A stretch of DNA of 64,000 nucleotides from Rhodobacter capsulatus (GCF_003254295.1 NZ_QKZO01000003.1:1-64000), one strand, 5' to 3'; shown: positions 46,001 through 53,765, numbered from the stretch's first letter. Numbers and translations: made by a program. Notes: a model not told the origin generated them from the sequence alone.

Positions 46001-46255
46001 TCGATCCTGCTCGTCGATTTCATCCGCCACGCCGACCGCGCGGGCAAGACCGAGATCGAGATCCTGATCGAGGCGGGTTCGATCCGCTTCAAGCCGATCC
46101 TGCTCACCGCGGTGGCGGCGATGATCGGGGCGGCGGTGATCCTGTTCGATCCGATTTTTCAGGGGCTTGCCATTTCGCTGCTGTTCGGGCTGCTCAGCTC
46201 GACGCTGCTGACGGTTCTGGTGATCCCGGCGATCTATCGCATCTTCAAGACCTGA
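43037..46255 (+). CDS. RND efflux permease (AcrB/HAE-like)
   Basis: A 1072-residue inner-membrane proton antiporter with the twelve-helix RND layout. The first periplasmic loop follows helix 1, NEVEHVYSQTNDDAA is in the porter region, and VSLFALIFSIGILVDDAIVVIENI is helix 4 with the paired Asp residues needed for proton flow. The second half has SMIGFIALAGIIVRNSILLVDFI. The subgroup lies near CusA/AcrB relatives with unassigned substrate. It shares an operon and, by inference, the ATTC-N8-GAAT operator with the adaptor. Confidence 0.93.
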   Translation: MNDPVQDDLPTAGLGLAGRLTKGFIGSALTPLFVLAALAVGLVALGALPREEEPQISVPMVDIHLQAPGLKAEDAMKLVTEPMETIITSINEVEHVYSQTNDDAALVMARFIVGTSSDAAILRVHEKVKANLDRIPKGIPEPIIVGRGIDDVAIMSLTLSGKPGTQIGAADLTRIARELQTEVTKIENVGLTYIVGEAREAIRIAPDPERLALYGITLQQLSNKVEQANRSFSTGRLRDQGQQIDLVAGKTLTAPAEIAGLLLTARDGRPVYVADVADVAYVPDTSEHLVANVTRDGETLHRSPAVTLAIAKRAGANAVIVGEKIHERLAELEGSLIPESVDLAFTRDYGETANEKANELLFHLGLATISIIALVFFAIGWRESIVVAIVIPVTILLTLFAANAMGFTLNRVSLFALIFSIGILVDDAIVVIENIARHWAMPGPGSRVRKAIEAVAEVGNPTIVATLTVVAALLPMLAVAGLMGPYMSPIPSVASAAMVFSFFVAVIITPWLMVKIAGRADMSGHEGGAHAHGGKLGAIYARVARPVLATKRSAWMFLLATIVLSFGSLGLLYTQDVTVKLLPFDNKSELSVVIDLPEGSSVEATDAVAQQVAAAVTRLPEVISVQTHAGTASPFNFNGLVRHYYLRGRPWEGDVQINLAGKDDRDRTSHEIALQVRQIVTALPLPAGTVLKTVEPPPGPPVIATLLAEVYGPDAETRRAAAAQIEAAFRAVPFIVDVDTSFGEQARRLRATIDPDNLEFYAVEESDVFDTLGLLNGQTTVGYSHRGQERMPLPIVMERAKGAKVMDAATLSTPIPANVLPGARGVVELGDVVTVRPEMSSFPIFRHNGRAAEMVTAELAGSFEAPLYGMLAVGDAIEAMDWAPGTKPEISLHGQPEDESHVTLLWDGEWEVTWVTFRDMGGAFGIALVGIYILVVAQFGSFRLPLVVLTPVPLTFLGIMLGHMMFSAPFSATSMIGFIALAGIIVRNSILLVDFIRHADRAGKTEIEILIEAGSIRFKPILLTAVAAMIGAAVILFDPIFQGLAISLLFGLLSSTLLTVLVIPAIYRIFKT

Positions 46256-46277
46256 GGGCCCGCACAGGCCCCGAAAG

Positions 46278-46307
46278 CGCCCCCGACCCCCGGGGGCGCC
46301 TTTCTTT
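46278..46307 (+). terminator. terminator after the RND permease
   Basis: GCGCCCCC (46278-46285) and GGGGGCGC (46292-46299) form a stem followed by CTTTCTTTCC. Confidence 0.85.
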
Positions 46308-46343
46308 CCGGGCTGCGACACTCTGACATTTCCGGCAAAGGAC

Positions 46344-46362
46344 ATGCGACGTAATGTCGCAT
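46344..46362. promoter_or_regulatory. operator-like dyad ATGCGAC-N5-GTCGCAT
   Basis: Perfect 7-bp arms (46344-46350 and 46356-46362) around GTAAT. It lies about 80 bp before the candidate micro-ORF and 37 bp after the RND terminator, so it probably belongs to a new transcription unit. The binding protein is unknown. Confidence 0.5.
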
Positions 46363-46439
46363 ACGAATTTTGTACCGACTCTCGCGCAAAGGCGTAACGT
46401 GGTCTTATCGCACGCAGGCGATGTCATGAAGGAGGCTTG

Positions 46440-46508
46440 ATGGATATGAATAATCTTGATCCGGTTTCTGTTCTGACGCTGATGTTCAAGGGCGCTGCCA
46501 AGCGGTAA
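46440..46508 (+). CDS. candidate 22-residue micro-ORF
   Basis: A frame of 22 codons begins at ATG 46440 (or at ATG 46446) behind AAGGAGG at 46429-46435, one of the strongest ribosome sites in the window. The peptide starts MDMNNLDPVSVLTLMF and ends in a basic AAKR. It has an amphipathic or membrane-leaning middle and a positive end. No family is recognised. Codons such as AAT, CTT and TCT are unlike the GC-rich neighbours. It could be a small protein, or the leader peptide of an RNA ending at the hairpin at 46727. Confidence 0.45.
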   Translation: MDMNNLDPVSVLTLMFKGAAKR

Positions 46509-46700
46509 CAGGCTGATGCCTGACCGGTTTGAACACGCGAAATGGTCCGAAAAGACAGTGCGTCGTGGATGTGGGTCATGGTGGTCCGCAGGCGTGAGGG
46601 ATGTTGATTCGGCCTCGCCTCAAACGCGGTAAATGCCCGGCGAATGCCGCCTGCAAGCACTTCGGAAGTCAGTCATCCGGATGAATCCTATACAGGGGGC

Positions 46701-46733
46701 CGGTTCCGCTTGCGGAGCCGGTCTTTGGCGTTT
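46701..46733 (+). terminator. terminator-like hairpin downstream of the micro-ORF
   Basis: CCGGTTCCGC and GCGGAGCCGG pair around TT (one G-T pair) and are followed by TCTTT. It would end a transcript of about 300 nt starting near the dyad. Confidence 0.6.
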
Positions 46734-46967
46734 GAACGCCGCGCGCGCCATCGGCAGGGGCCGCATGCGGTTCCGTCCACGCCGACGCGCAACCTGCTGT
46801 TGCGAGCACATCGAAACGTCGAGGCCCCCGGAGGCTGCGCATCCGCAGGTTCCGAGGGAACCGCGCCGGAAGGAGGGGGCAGGATCTGCGACCTCTCGGC
46901 CGTGATTTCCCGCCCAGTGTCGGGACGGTCGGTTTCGGGGCGCCCGGTGTCGAGACAGCGGCGGGCT

Positions 46968-47393
46968 TCAGTCGCCCGAACAGAATTGCTCGTAGACCGT
47001 CTGCACCACGCGGGCGGCGCGCGGATCGGAGAGCGAATAATAGATCGTCTTGCCCTCGCGCCGGCTTTGCACCAGCCCCTCGAGCCGCAACCGCGCCAGT
47101 TGCTGGCTGACCGCCGCCTGCCTTGTGGACAGCCGGGTTTCCAGCTCGGTCACCGATTTCTCGCCCGAGGCGAGATAGCACATGATCATCAGCCGCCCTT
47201 CATGGGCCAGCGCCTTGAGCAGGTTCGAGGCCGCCCGCGCCCGCGTCGCCATCTCCTCGGCGTCCAGCGCCGCGCAGCGCTCGTCCGTCGCGGCGGCGGT
47301 CCTGGCAGCGGTCTCGGGATCGAAGTCTTCTTGCGGGTCTTGGGCAGTATCCATCGCCAAGGCGGCTTCCTCGTGGTCGCAGGTCGGGGGCAT
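46968..47393 (-). CDS. sqrR: SqrR-like ArsR-family persulfide-responsive repressor
   Basis: A 141-residue winged-helix protein. The ArsR core has ALAHEGRLMIMCYLASGEKSV and the recognition helix STRQAAVSQQLARLRLEGLV. Two cysteines, C72 and C138, are 66 residues apart, the same spacing as C41 and C107 of R. capsulatus SqrR, which sense reactive sulfur by forming a polysulfide bridge; a third at C40 fits SqrR C9. The N-terminus is uncertain: ATG 47393 and ATG 47354 are both in frame, and the latter has GAGGAAG upstream. SqrR represses sulfide oxidation and photosynthesis-related genes until sulfide appears. Confidence 0.85.
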   Translation of the reverse strand: MPPTCDHEEAALAMDTAQDPQEDFDPETAARTAAATDERCAALDAEEMATRARAASNLLKALAHEGRLMIMCYLASGEKSVTELETRLSTRQAAVSQQLARLRLEGLVQSRREGKTIYYSLSDPRAARVVQTVYEQFCSGD

Positions 47394-47464
47394 CGGATGG
47401 CCATAGCACGGCTGCGGCGCGGAATCGAGAGCGGCGTGAGGCAGGTGTCCGGGGGGCGGGGGGC

Positions 47465-47593
47465 TCAGGCTTCGAGCGGATCGCGCCCGGCGGCGCGGGC
47501 GGCAAGCGCGCGGCGCAGACGGGTGCCCGCCTCGCGCAGCGCCACGAACAGGATGAAGCCGACCGCAAGCGCGTCGAAACCGGGGAAGTCCAT
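47465..47593 (-). CDS. small membrane protein (42 aa), hypothetical
   Basis: The ATG at 47593 has CAGGGA upstream on the minus strand. The 42-residue product has one hydrophobic segment (DALAVGFILFVAL, about residues 6-18) followed by a basic, Ala/Arg-rich end. No family is recognised. It is 71 bp upstream of sqrR and in the same direction, so the two could share a transcript. Confidence 0.55.
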   Translation of the reverse strand: MDFPGFDALAVGFILFVALREAGTRLRRALAARAAGRDPLEA

Positions 47594-47771
47594 CTGATCC
47601 CTGCCTTGGCTGTGAAGTCCCGCCCGTGGTGCGGCATGATTGTGGCGCAACCGGGGCAAGGGTGGGGAATAACCGCGTCACGCCGCGCCGCGCGGGGGCT
47701 TGACCGCGGCCGCGCGGCGCGGCTTTGTGGGGCGGACCCGCCATCTCGGCGGCCCCATCCTGCGAGGGCGC

Positions 47772-48740
47772 ATGCTGCACGCCTACAAGCCGCTGCCGCG
47801 CGGGCTCGCCCGCCTCGGCCAGCAAAGCCCGACCGAGATCGGCGCCGATCTGGAACAGGCGTTCTGGATCGATCTTTACCGTCCGCTGGACAGCCAGGTG
47901 ACGGCGGTGGCGGCGCTGGGCGTCGAGGTGCCGACGCTGGCCGACATGGAAGAGATCGAGATCTCGAACCGGCTTTACCGCGAGGAGGGGGTGGATGTGA
48001 TGACCGTGGTGCTGCCCGGTCACACGCCCGCGGGCGAGCATATCTCGGGGCCGGTCAGCTTCATCCTGTCGCCCGCGCGGCTGGTGACGGTGCGCCACCA
48101 CGCGCCGCGCAGCTTTGCCACCTATCCCGACCGGGCCGAGCGCACGACGGCGGGCTGCCGCACGCCCGAGCGGATCTTTCTGGGGCTGATCGAGGAAATC
48201 GTCGCGCGGCAGGCCGATCTGCTCGAGGCCTCGGGGCGGGCGCTGGATCAGGTCTCGGCGCGGGTGCTGGGCGAGGCGCGCGCGCCCGAGCTGAAGGTGG
48301 CGCTGGGCGAGGTGGGCAAGCAGGGGGAGCTTCTGGGCCATATCCGGCTCGCGCTTCTGACGCTGGAACGGGCCTTGTCGTTCTATGACCAGAGCCTTGT
48401 GACGCATCCGCAGGGGGGCGAGCTGCGGCCTCTCGCCAAGGCGCTGATGCGCGACATTACGGCGCTGGCGGTGCATAACGACTATCTGTCCTCGCGGGTG
48501 TCGCTGACCGTTGATGCGACGCTGGGCATGATCAATCTGGCGCAGAACAACACGGTGCGGATCCTGTCGGTGGTGACCGCGCTGTTCCTGCCGCCGACGC
48601 TGATCGCCTCGGCCTATGGGATGAACTTTGCCAACATGCCGGAGCTGAACCAGTCCTGGGGCTATCCCTTCGCGCTGGCGCTGATGCTGGCCTCGGCCCT
48701 TCTGTCCTGGGCCTTCTTCAAATGGAAGGACTGGCTTTAG
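47772..48740 (+). CDS. CorA-family magnesium/divalent cation transporter
   Basis: A 322-residue CorA-type channel. The C-terminal pore helix ends in the signature YGMNF, followed by the external loop ANMPELNQSWGYP and the second helix (ALALMLASALLSWAFFKWKDWL). The long cytoplasmic N-terminal domain has many acidic residues. The loop reads MPEL as in classic CorA. The ATG at 47772 is preferred over an in-frame TTG at 47700 that only adds Arg-rich sequence. Confidence 0.92.
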   Translation: MLHAYKPLPRGLARLGQQSPTEIGADLEQAFWIDLYRPLDSQVTAVAALGVEVPTLADMEEIEISNRLYREEGVDVMTVVLPGHTPAGEHISGPVSFILSPARLVTVRHHAPRSFATYPDRAERTTAGCRTPERIFLGLIEEIVARQADLLEASGRALDQVSARVLGEARAPELKVALGEVGKQGELLGHIRLALLTLERALSFYDQSLVTHPQGGELRPLAKALMRDITALAVHNDYLSSRVSLTVDATLGMINLAQNNTVRILSVVTALFLPPTLIASAYGMNFANMPELNQSWGYPFALALMLASALLSWAFFKWKDWL

Positions 48741-48775
48741 GGATTGCGCCCTCGCGCGGCTCGGGTGCCCGGAAA

Positions 48776-48896
48776 GCGGGGGGCTGCCGCCCCCCGCACC
48801 CCCCGCTGCCGGGGGACGATGTCCCCCGCGCCCCCTTGCGTATTTGTCCCAGGAAAAACCCCGTGGTGTATTTTCTTGGTCAAAATACGCCCCTTG
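48776..48896. repeat. R1-type palindromic repeat, variant after corA
   Basis: GGGGGGCTGCCGCCCCCC (48778-48796) and GGGGGACGATGTCCCCC (48811-48827) are the GC boxes; GCGTATTTGTCCCAGGAAAA (48838-48857) faces TTTTCTTGGTCAAAATACGC (48871-48890). The inner arms match the variant at 7462 and part of the copy at 30093. It lies between two convergent genes. Confidence 0.8.
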
Positions 48897-48913
48897 CGAC
48901 GGCGCGGCCGGGG

Positions 48914-49489
48914 CTAGCGTTCAAGGATCATCCGGCGGTCGTCGAACTGCACCTTGCCGAAGCGGGTCAGGTAGCTCATGCCCAGAAGCGAGCCCGCCAT
49001 CGCGCCGCGATTGACCACCGCCGCCACGTCGCGGTCTGTGAAGGGGCCGACGCTCAGGCTGTCAAGCCGCACCGGCGCCGTCGCCACCTCGCCATTCGCG
49101 GTGAAGGCGCGGCCGATATAGGCCAGCGCGCCGGTGTCGATCCCGGCCCGTTCCGCATCCGCGCGGCTGAGCACGATCTGCGAGGCGCCGGTGTCGATGA
49201 CGAAATCGATCGTGGCGCCGTTCACTTGTGCCTGCAGGTAATAATGCCCGTCCGCCCGCAGCGGCAGTTCGATCCGGCCCGATTGCGTCACCGTCTGCGC
49301 CGGCGCGATCGCGGCGCGGACATCGGGCCAGATCCCCGCCACGGCGGCGACGCCGAGAAAGATCAGCGCCCAGATCATCAGCTGTTGCAGCGCCTGACCG
49401 GGGCGGCGGCGCAGCGCCGCGACCAGATAGCCGCCGATCGCCAGAAGCAGCAGAAGATAATAGATCACACGCGGGATATCGGGGTCCAT
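48914..49489 (-). CDS. retropepsin-like aspartic protease, TIGR02281 type
   Basis: A 191-residue membrane-anchored protein. Two hydrophobic segments (about residues 7-27 and 37-55) precede a single clan AA protease domain with the active-site motif VIDTGASQIVLS near residue 97-108 and GSLLGMSYLTRF near the end. The active form would be a dimer with the domain in the periplasm. Substrates are not known for the group. Confidence 0.88.
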   Translation of the reverse strand: MDPDIPRVIYYLLLLLAIGGYLVAALRRRPGQALQQLMIWALIFLGVAAVAGIWPDVRAAIAPAQTVTQSGRIELPLRADGHYYLQAQVNGATIDFVIDTGASQIVLSRADAERAGIDTGALAYIGRAFTANGEVATAPVRLDSLSVGPFTDRDVAAVVNRGAMAGSLLGMSYLTRFGKVQFDDRRMILER

Positions 49490-49571
49490 GGCGCCTCCTG
49501 CCCCCCGATGTAGGGGCCGCCCCGCGCCGTGTCACCCCCCGAACGCACCTCCGAACGTCAGCCCCCGAACG

Positions 49572-50204
49572 TCATCCCCCGAGCGGCAGGGCGATGATCC
49601 CCGCCCCGCGCAGACCGTCGAGGATAAACTGCACCGCCAGCGCGGCGAGCAGCATCCCCAGCAGCCGCGTCACCACCATCGTTCCGGTCCGCCCCAGCGC
49701 GCGCTCAAGCGGCGTGGCGAGCAGAAACAGCACGAAGACGCAGGCGAGCACCAGCGCCATCACCGCCATCACCGCGGCCAGATGCAGCCCCCCCGTGCCC
49801 GAGCCCGCCAGCAGGATCATCGTCGCCATCGCCCCGGGCCCCGCCAGCAGCGGCGTGGCCAGCGGAAAGACCGAAGGGTCGGGGGCATGCGGCTCGGCCG
49901 ATTGCCCCTCGCGGCGCTGGGTGCGGCGCTCGAACAGCATGTCCAGCGCGGTCAGGAACAAAAGCACCCCGCCCGCGATGCGGAAGGCGGGCATCGAAAT
50001 GCCGATGCCGCGCAACAGCGCATCGCCGAAAAGCCCGAAGGCGGTCAGCAGGATCGCGGCGATGATCAGCGCCCGGATGCCCACGGTGCGGCGCATCTGG
50101 GCGCTCATCCCCTGCGTCAGCGCAAGGAAAAGCGGCACGAGGCCGATCGGATCGACCACGACGAAAAGGGTGACGAAGGCGGTGACGAATTCGGGCGTGC
50201 TCAT
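49572..50204 (-). CDS. MarC-family integral membrane protein
   Basis: A 210-residue protein with six hydrophobic segments, starting FVTAFVTLFVVVDPIGLVPLFL and containing MPAFRIAGGVLLFLTALDML and PLLAGPGAMATMILLAG, the MarC signatures. The family is found in most bacteria but its transport substrate is unknown. It is next to a short HTH gene, 57 bp apart, in the same direction. Confidence 0.9.
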   Translation of the reverse strand: MSTPEFVTAFVTLFVVVDPIGLVPLFLALTQGMSAQMRRTVGIRALIIAAILLTAFGLFGDALLRGIGISMPAFRIAGGVLLFLTALDMLFERRTQRREGQSAEPHAPDPSVFPLATPLLAGPGAMATMILLAGSGTGGLHLAAVMAVMALVLACVFVLFLLATPLERALGRTGTMVVTRLLGMLLAALAVQFILDGLRGAGIIALPLGG

Positions 50205-50261
50205 GGCCGTTTTCTATCCTGTTGCGCCCGGCCGCACCAGTCCCGGTTCGGAGCGGCCAGC

Positions 50262-50621
50262 TCAGAGCGGGGCGTCCTCCTCGGGGTCGGGGGGCATCAC
50301 CGCGCGGATCTTCGTGGCCAGCGTGCGCGCCCCCGCCGCGATGCGGGTGTCGGCATGCGCCCCCGCCAGCCGCAACAGATGGTGCAGCGCCGCCATCTCG
50401 TCTTGCGTCAGCACCAGGGGCGGCAGCGCCACCGGTCGGCGCAGGATGTAGCCCATGCCTCGTTCGCCCTCGATCGGCACGCCGTAATCCACAAGCTTGG
50501 CCATGTCGCGCCAGATCGTGCGTTCCGACACCCCGAGTCGCGCCGCCACGTCGCGCGCCCGGATCAGCGCGCCGTCGCGCAGCAGCATCAGAATCTGCTC
50601 GAACCTTTCGTTGCGTGTCAT
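50262..50621 (-). CDS. short DeoR/YafY-type HTH regulator without WYL domain
   Basis: A 119-residue protein with an HTH_11 domain at about 1-60 (RNERFEQILMLLRDGALIRARDVAARLGVSERTIWRDM, read in parts) and a beta-wing EGERGMGYIL. About 55 more residues follow, but the WYL ligand domain found in full-length relatives (230-320 residues) is missing, and no remnant is seen downstream. GGAGGGAC precedes the ATG. The same-direction neighbour marC may be its target. Confidence 0.78.
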   Translation of the reverse strand: MTRNERFEQILMLLRDGALIRARDVAARLGVSERTIWRDMAKLVDYGVPIEGERGMGYILRRPVALPPLVLTQDEMAALHHLLRLAGAHADTRIAAGARTLATKIRAVMPPDPEEDAPL

Positions 50622-50777
50622 TGTCCCTCCGGGCTGCAGCATCGCATATCCGGGGGCAACTGACAAATAACTGTCAGTAATCCCGCCACGCGGCGGCGGC
50701 TGCGGCGGGATTGAACCTTGTCAGCCGGGCGGGCTGCGGGAAAGATCGCCGCAAACCCCGTGTTTAGGAGAAATGAC

Positions 50778-50999
50778 ATGCAAATGGGTCCGTGGCAGCT
50801 GCTTCTGATTGCCGTCGTCGTGCTGGTTCTGTTCGGTCGCGGCAAGGTTTCGTCGCTGATGGGCGAAGTCGGCAAGGGCATCACCGCCTTCAAGAAAGGC
50901 GTGAGCGAAGGCACGAAGGACATCGAGGAGGCCGCCGCCGAGCCGAAGGCCATCGAGACGAAGACCTCCGAGACGACCCCCGACAAGGACAAGGTCTGA
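50778..50999 (+). CDS. tatA: Sec-independent translocase TatA
   Basis: A 73-residue protein of the twin-arginine export system. The N-terminal helix (GPWQLLLIAVVVLVLFGRGKVSSLM) with the FGRGK hinge and the amphipathic helix (GKGITAFKKGV) are standard. The ATG at 50778 has AGGAG upstream. It starts the tatABC operon. Confidence 0.95.
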   Translation: MQMGPWQLLLIAVVVLVLFGRGKVSSLMGEVGKGITAFKKGVSEGTKDIEEAAAEPKAIETKTSETTPDKDKV

Positions 51000-51023
51000 T
51001 CCCTGACCAAAGGCGGATAACGC

Positions 51024-51464
51024 ATGTTCGACATCGGCTGGAGCGAGCTTCTGCTCATCGGCATCGTCGCCCTCATCGTGGTGGGTCCGAAGGACCTGCC
51101 GCGGATGTTTCAGGCGCTGGGGCGGCTGACGGCCAAGGCCAAGCGTCTGGGCCGGGAATTCACCGCCGCGATGGAAGAGGCGGCGCGGGACACCGGCGTC
51201 AAGGAGGCGGCGGAGGGGCTGAACGACCTGAAATCGATGACCACCAAGAAGGGTCTGGGCATCGACGCGCTTGAGCGCGCCACCGAGCGGTTCGAGAATT
51301 GGGATCCGAAGCTGCCCAAGCCGGTGGCGGGGGCTGCTGGGGCGGCGCTGACGCTTGACCCCGAGCTGGCGGCCGATCTGGACGCGGCAGAGCTGGCGCC
51401 AGAGCCGGAGGTGCGGACGAAACCGGCGGTGAAACGTGCCGAAGGGCCGGGAGGGTCCGCATGA
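51024..51464 (+). CDS. tatB: Sec-independent translocase TatB
   Basis: A 146-residue protein. It starts [26 protein letters not shown], the TatB signature with a conserved Glu in the membrane helix, then a long amphipathic helix. Its stop overlaps tatC by four bases (ATGA). It forms the substrate receptor together with TatC. Confidence 0.96.
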   Translation: MFDIGWSELLLIGIVALIVVGPKDLPRMFQALGRLTAKAKRLGREFTAAMEEAARDTGVKEAAEGLNDLKSMTTKKGLGIDALERATERFENWDPKLPKPVAGAAGAALTLDPELAADLDAAELAPEPEVRTKPAVKRAEGPGGSA

Positions 51465-52306
51465 CGGCCGATCATATCGACGAGACCGCAGCGCCCTTGA
51501 TCGAGCATCTGGCAGAGCTGCGCACGCGCATCCTTTATGCGCTTTCCGCCTATGTGGTGGCGGTGGTGCTGTGCTACATCGTCTGGCATCCGGTCTTCAC
51601 CTTCCTGACGCATCCGATCTGCGAGGCGCTTTCGGCGCGCGGGCAGGCCTGCCAGCTGTCGCTGATCAAGCTGCAGGAGGGCTTCTTCGTCGCGATCAAC
51701 ATCGCGATGCTGGGCGGCTTCGCGCTGGCCTTCCCGATGATCGGCTTCCAGCTTTGGCGCTTCGTCGCGCCCGGGCTTTACCGCAACGAAAAACGCGCCT
51801 TCCTGCCGTTCCTCATCGCCTCGCCGGTGATGTTCTTCCTTGGCGCGGCGTTTTGCTATTACATCATCCTGCCGATGGCCTTCAGCTTCTTTCTGGGCTT
51901 CCAGATGGGCGATGTGGTGGCGGGGGCCGATGCGACCGATCCGGCCAACCAGATGGCGGTGATCGGCTTCACCGGCTCGATGGAGGAATATCTCAAGCTC
52001 ACGACGAAATTCGTCATGGCCTTCGGGATCTGCTTCCAGATGCCGGTGGCGCTGACGCTTCTGGGCAAGGCGGGGCTGGTCTCGGCCCAGGCGCTGGCCT
52101 CGGTGCGCAAATATGCGGTGGTGGCGATGCTGACGGTCTCGGCGATCGTGACGCCGCCCGACGTGATGTCGCAGGTGATCATGTTCGCGGTGATCTATCC
52201 GCTTTACGAGGGCTCGATCTTCCTTGTGCGGCGGATCGAGAAGAAGCGCGAGGCGCAGATGCGCGCCGAGGGCACCTGGATCGACGACGAGGACGACGCA
52301 GAATGA
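51461..52306 (+). CDS. tatC: Sec-independent translocase TatC
   Basis: A 281-residue six-helix inner-membrane protein that binds twin-arginine signals. It has [13 protein letters not shown] at the start, [35 protein letters not shown] and [24 protein letters not shown]. The C-terminal tail is charged. It overlaps the next gene by four bases, so the ATPase gene belongs to the operon. Confidence 0.97.
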   Translation: MTADHIDETAAPLIEHLAELRTRILYALSAYVVAVVLCYIVWHPVFTFLTHPICEALSARGQACQLSLIKLQEGFFVAINIAMLGGFALAFPMIGFQLWRFVAPGLYRNEKRAFLPFLIASPVMFFLGAAFCYYIILPMAFSFFLGFQMGDVVAGADATDPANQMAVIGFTGSMEEYLKLTTKFVMAFGICFQMPVALTLLGKAGLVSAQALASVRKYAVVAMLTVSAIVTPPDVMSQVIMFAVIYPLYEGSIFLVRRIEKKREAQMRAEGTWIDDEDDAE

Positions 52307-53142
52307 CCGATCCCCTGACGCGGATTGCCGAGGCGCTGGAGCGCCTTGCGCCTGCGCCCGCGCCTGCCCCCGAGTTTTCGGGGGCGGATGCGTTTCTGTG
52401 GCACTCTGCCCCCGACCGGCTGGAGCCGGTGGCCGAGGTATCGCGCATCGATCTGGGCCTTTTGCGCGACATCGACCGGGCGCGGGACACGCTTTTGGCC
52501 AATACGCAGCAATTCGCCCGCGGCCACGCGGCGAACAATGCGCTGTTGTGGGGCGCGCGGGGGATGGGGAAATCCTCGCTCGTCAAGGCGGTCCATGCCG
52601 AGGTGCTGCGCCAGGGGTTGGGGCTGAAACTCGTCGAACTCTCGCGCGAGGATCTGCCCTCGGTCGGGCGGCTGCTCGATCTGCTGCGCGCCGCGCCCGG
52701 GCAGCGCTTTGTGCTGTTTTGCGACGATCTGAGCTTTTCGCACGACGACCAGCATTACAAGTCGCTCAAAGCCGTGCTCGATGGCGGCATCGCTGGCCGC
52801 CCGGCCAATGTGATCTTTTACGCCACCTCGAACCGGCGCCATCTGATGCCGCGCGACATGATCGAGAACGAACGCTCGACCGCGATCAACCCCTCCGAGG
52901 CGGTCGAGGAAAAGGTCTCGCTCTCGGATCGGTTCGGGCTCTGGCTGGGGTTCCATCCCTGCGATCAGGACGCCTATTTCGCGATGATCGAGGGCTATGT
53001 GGCGGCCTATGGGCTGCGGGTCGATCCCGAGGTCCTGCGCGCCGAGGCGGTGGAATGGTATCGCACGCGGGGCTCGCGCTCGGGGCGGGTGGCGTGGCAG
53101 TTTTTCACCGATCTGGCGGGGCGGCACGGGCTGGCGCCTTGA
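52303..53142 (+). CDS. DUF815 AAA-type ATPase
   Basis: A 279-residue ATPase of the DUF815 family. Walker A is GARGMGKSS at about residues 83-91, Walker B is [11 protein letters not shown] near 140-150, and [15 protein letters not shown] contains the sensor region. Members are AAA+ proteins of unknown target. The start ATG overlaps the tatC stop (ATGA), so it is made with the Tat system in this organism, but a role in export is only a guess. Confidence 0.87.
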   Translation: MTDPLTRIAEALERLAPAPAPAPEFSGADAFLWHSAPDRLEPVAEVSRIDLGLLRDIDRARDTLLANTQQFARGHAANNALLWGARGMGKSSLVKAVHAEVLRQGLGLKLVELSREDLPSVGRLLDLLRAAPGQRFVLFCDDLSFSHDDQHYKSLKAVLDGGIAGRPANVIFYATSNRRHLMPRDMIENERSTAINPSEAVEEKVSLSDRFGLWLGFHPCDQDAYFAMIEGYVAAYGLRVDPEVLRAEAVEWYRTRGSRSGRVAWQFFTDLAGRHGLAP

Positions 53143-53250
53143 CCCCGGGCAGGCGGCGGGGCTGGAAAGCTGCGCCGTCCAGGTGGAAGGAAACTTGCCA
53201 CCTTTTGCGCCCCGATGGGGCAGTGCGAAGGCCCCGTTTCCGGCCCCGTC

Positions 53251-53272
53251 CGGCGCCCGATACCGGGCGCCG
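53251..53272 (+). terminator. hairpin after the tat operon
   Basis: A perfect 9-bp stem CGGCGCCCG with CGGGCGCCG around ATAC, 108 bp after the DUF815 stop. There is no strong T run, so it may be a rho-dependent or weak end. Confidence 0.5.
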
Positions 53273-53419
53273 AGGTGTTTGTGCGCTGCCGCCGGGACCG
53301 GCCCCGGTTGCGTCCGGCGCCGATTTTCCCCCCACATCTGGTAGGCCCGAGCGTCCCGAAAGCGCGGGGCCGCGCAACGGCCGGACACTATCCGTAGCGA
53401 ATCCCCCCATTAAGATTCC

Positions 53420-53435
53420 TTAAGAAATCCTTAAC
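53420..53435 (+). promoter_or_regulatory. CtrA-type site TTAA-N7-TTAAC
   Basis: TTAA (53420-53423), seven bases, TTAAC (53431-53435) is a full match to the alphaproteobacterial CtrA consensus, with another TTAA at 53410 and a GATTC methylation site at 53414. Confidence 0.45.
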
Positions 53436-53518
53436 AAATTCCGTCCGTTTGCCCCTCCGGGCCCGGTTTTGTTCCCAACCGGCCCGAAGCCAGTGCGGCG
53501 GGCGGTTTTTGGCCGAAG

Positions 53519-53549
53519 TTCTCCACAAGATATGGGGGGCTGTGGAGAA
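53519..53549. promoter_or_regulatory. inverted TTCTCCACA pair (DnaA-like) around an NrdR-like core
   Basis: TTCTCCACA (53519-53527) and its exact reverse complement TGTGGAGAA (53541-53549) flank AGATATGGGGGGC. The 9-mer differs from a DnaA box by one base. CCACAAGATATGGGG also resembles an NrdR box (reverse strand CCCCATATCTTGTGG). Confidence 0.45.
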
Positions 53550-53765
53550 GTCGCTTCGCCGCCGCAGCTGCGGCGGGTAATTCGGCCCAAAGCAAAGGAA
53601 ATTCGGCCCTCACGGCGGATGCGGCCGAAACCGGGGCAATGTGGAAGAATCTGCGCGCAGCTTTTGCACGCCGCCGTCAAGCGGGATTCTCGCCCGTTAT
53701 TCGTGAAAATTACGTTGACGATGCCGAGGGGACGCGGCAGGTTGTGGGCTGTCGGCGGCGGGCCT

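Larger units (their letters stand above)
46308..46967. other. 0.66 kb interval without a recognised long gene
   Basis: Between the RND terminator and the sqrR stop there is no long coding frame I can support. It contains a palindromic dyad (46344-46362), a candidate 22-codon ORF (46440-46508), a terminator-like hairpin (46701-46727), CATCCGGATG at about 46675, and a hairpin GGTTCC/GGAACC at 46848-46861. The first part is richer in A and T than the genes around it. Confidence 0.6.

Noticed and set aside
46644-47597. Plus-strand frame of 317 codons over the sqrR region
   Set aside because: It opposes the well-supported ArsR-family gene and has a low-complexity Arg/Ala product.
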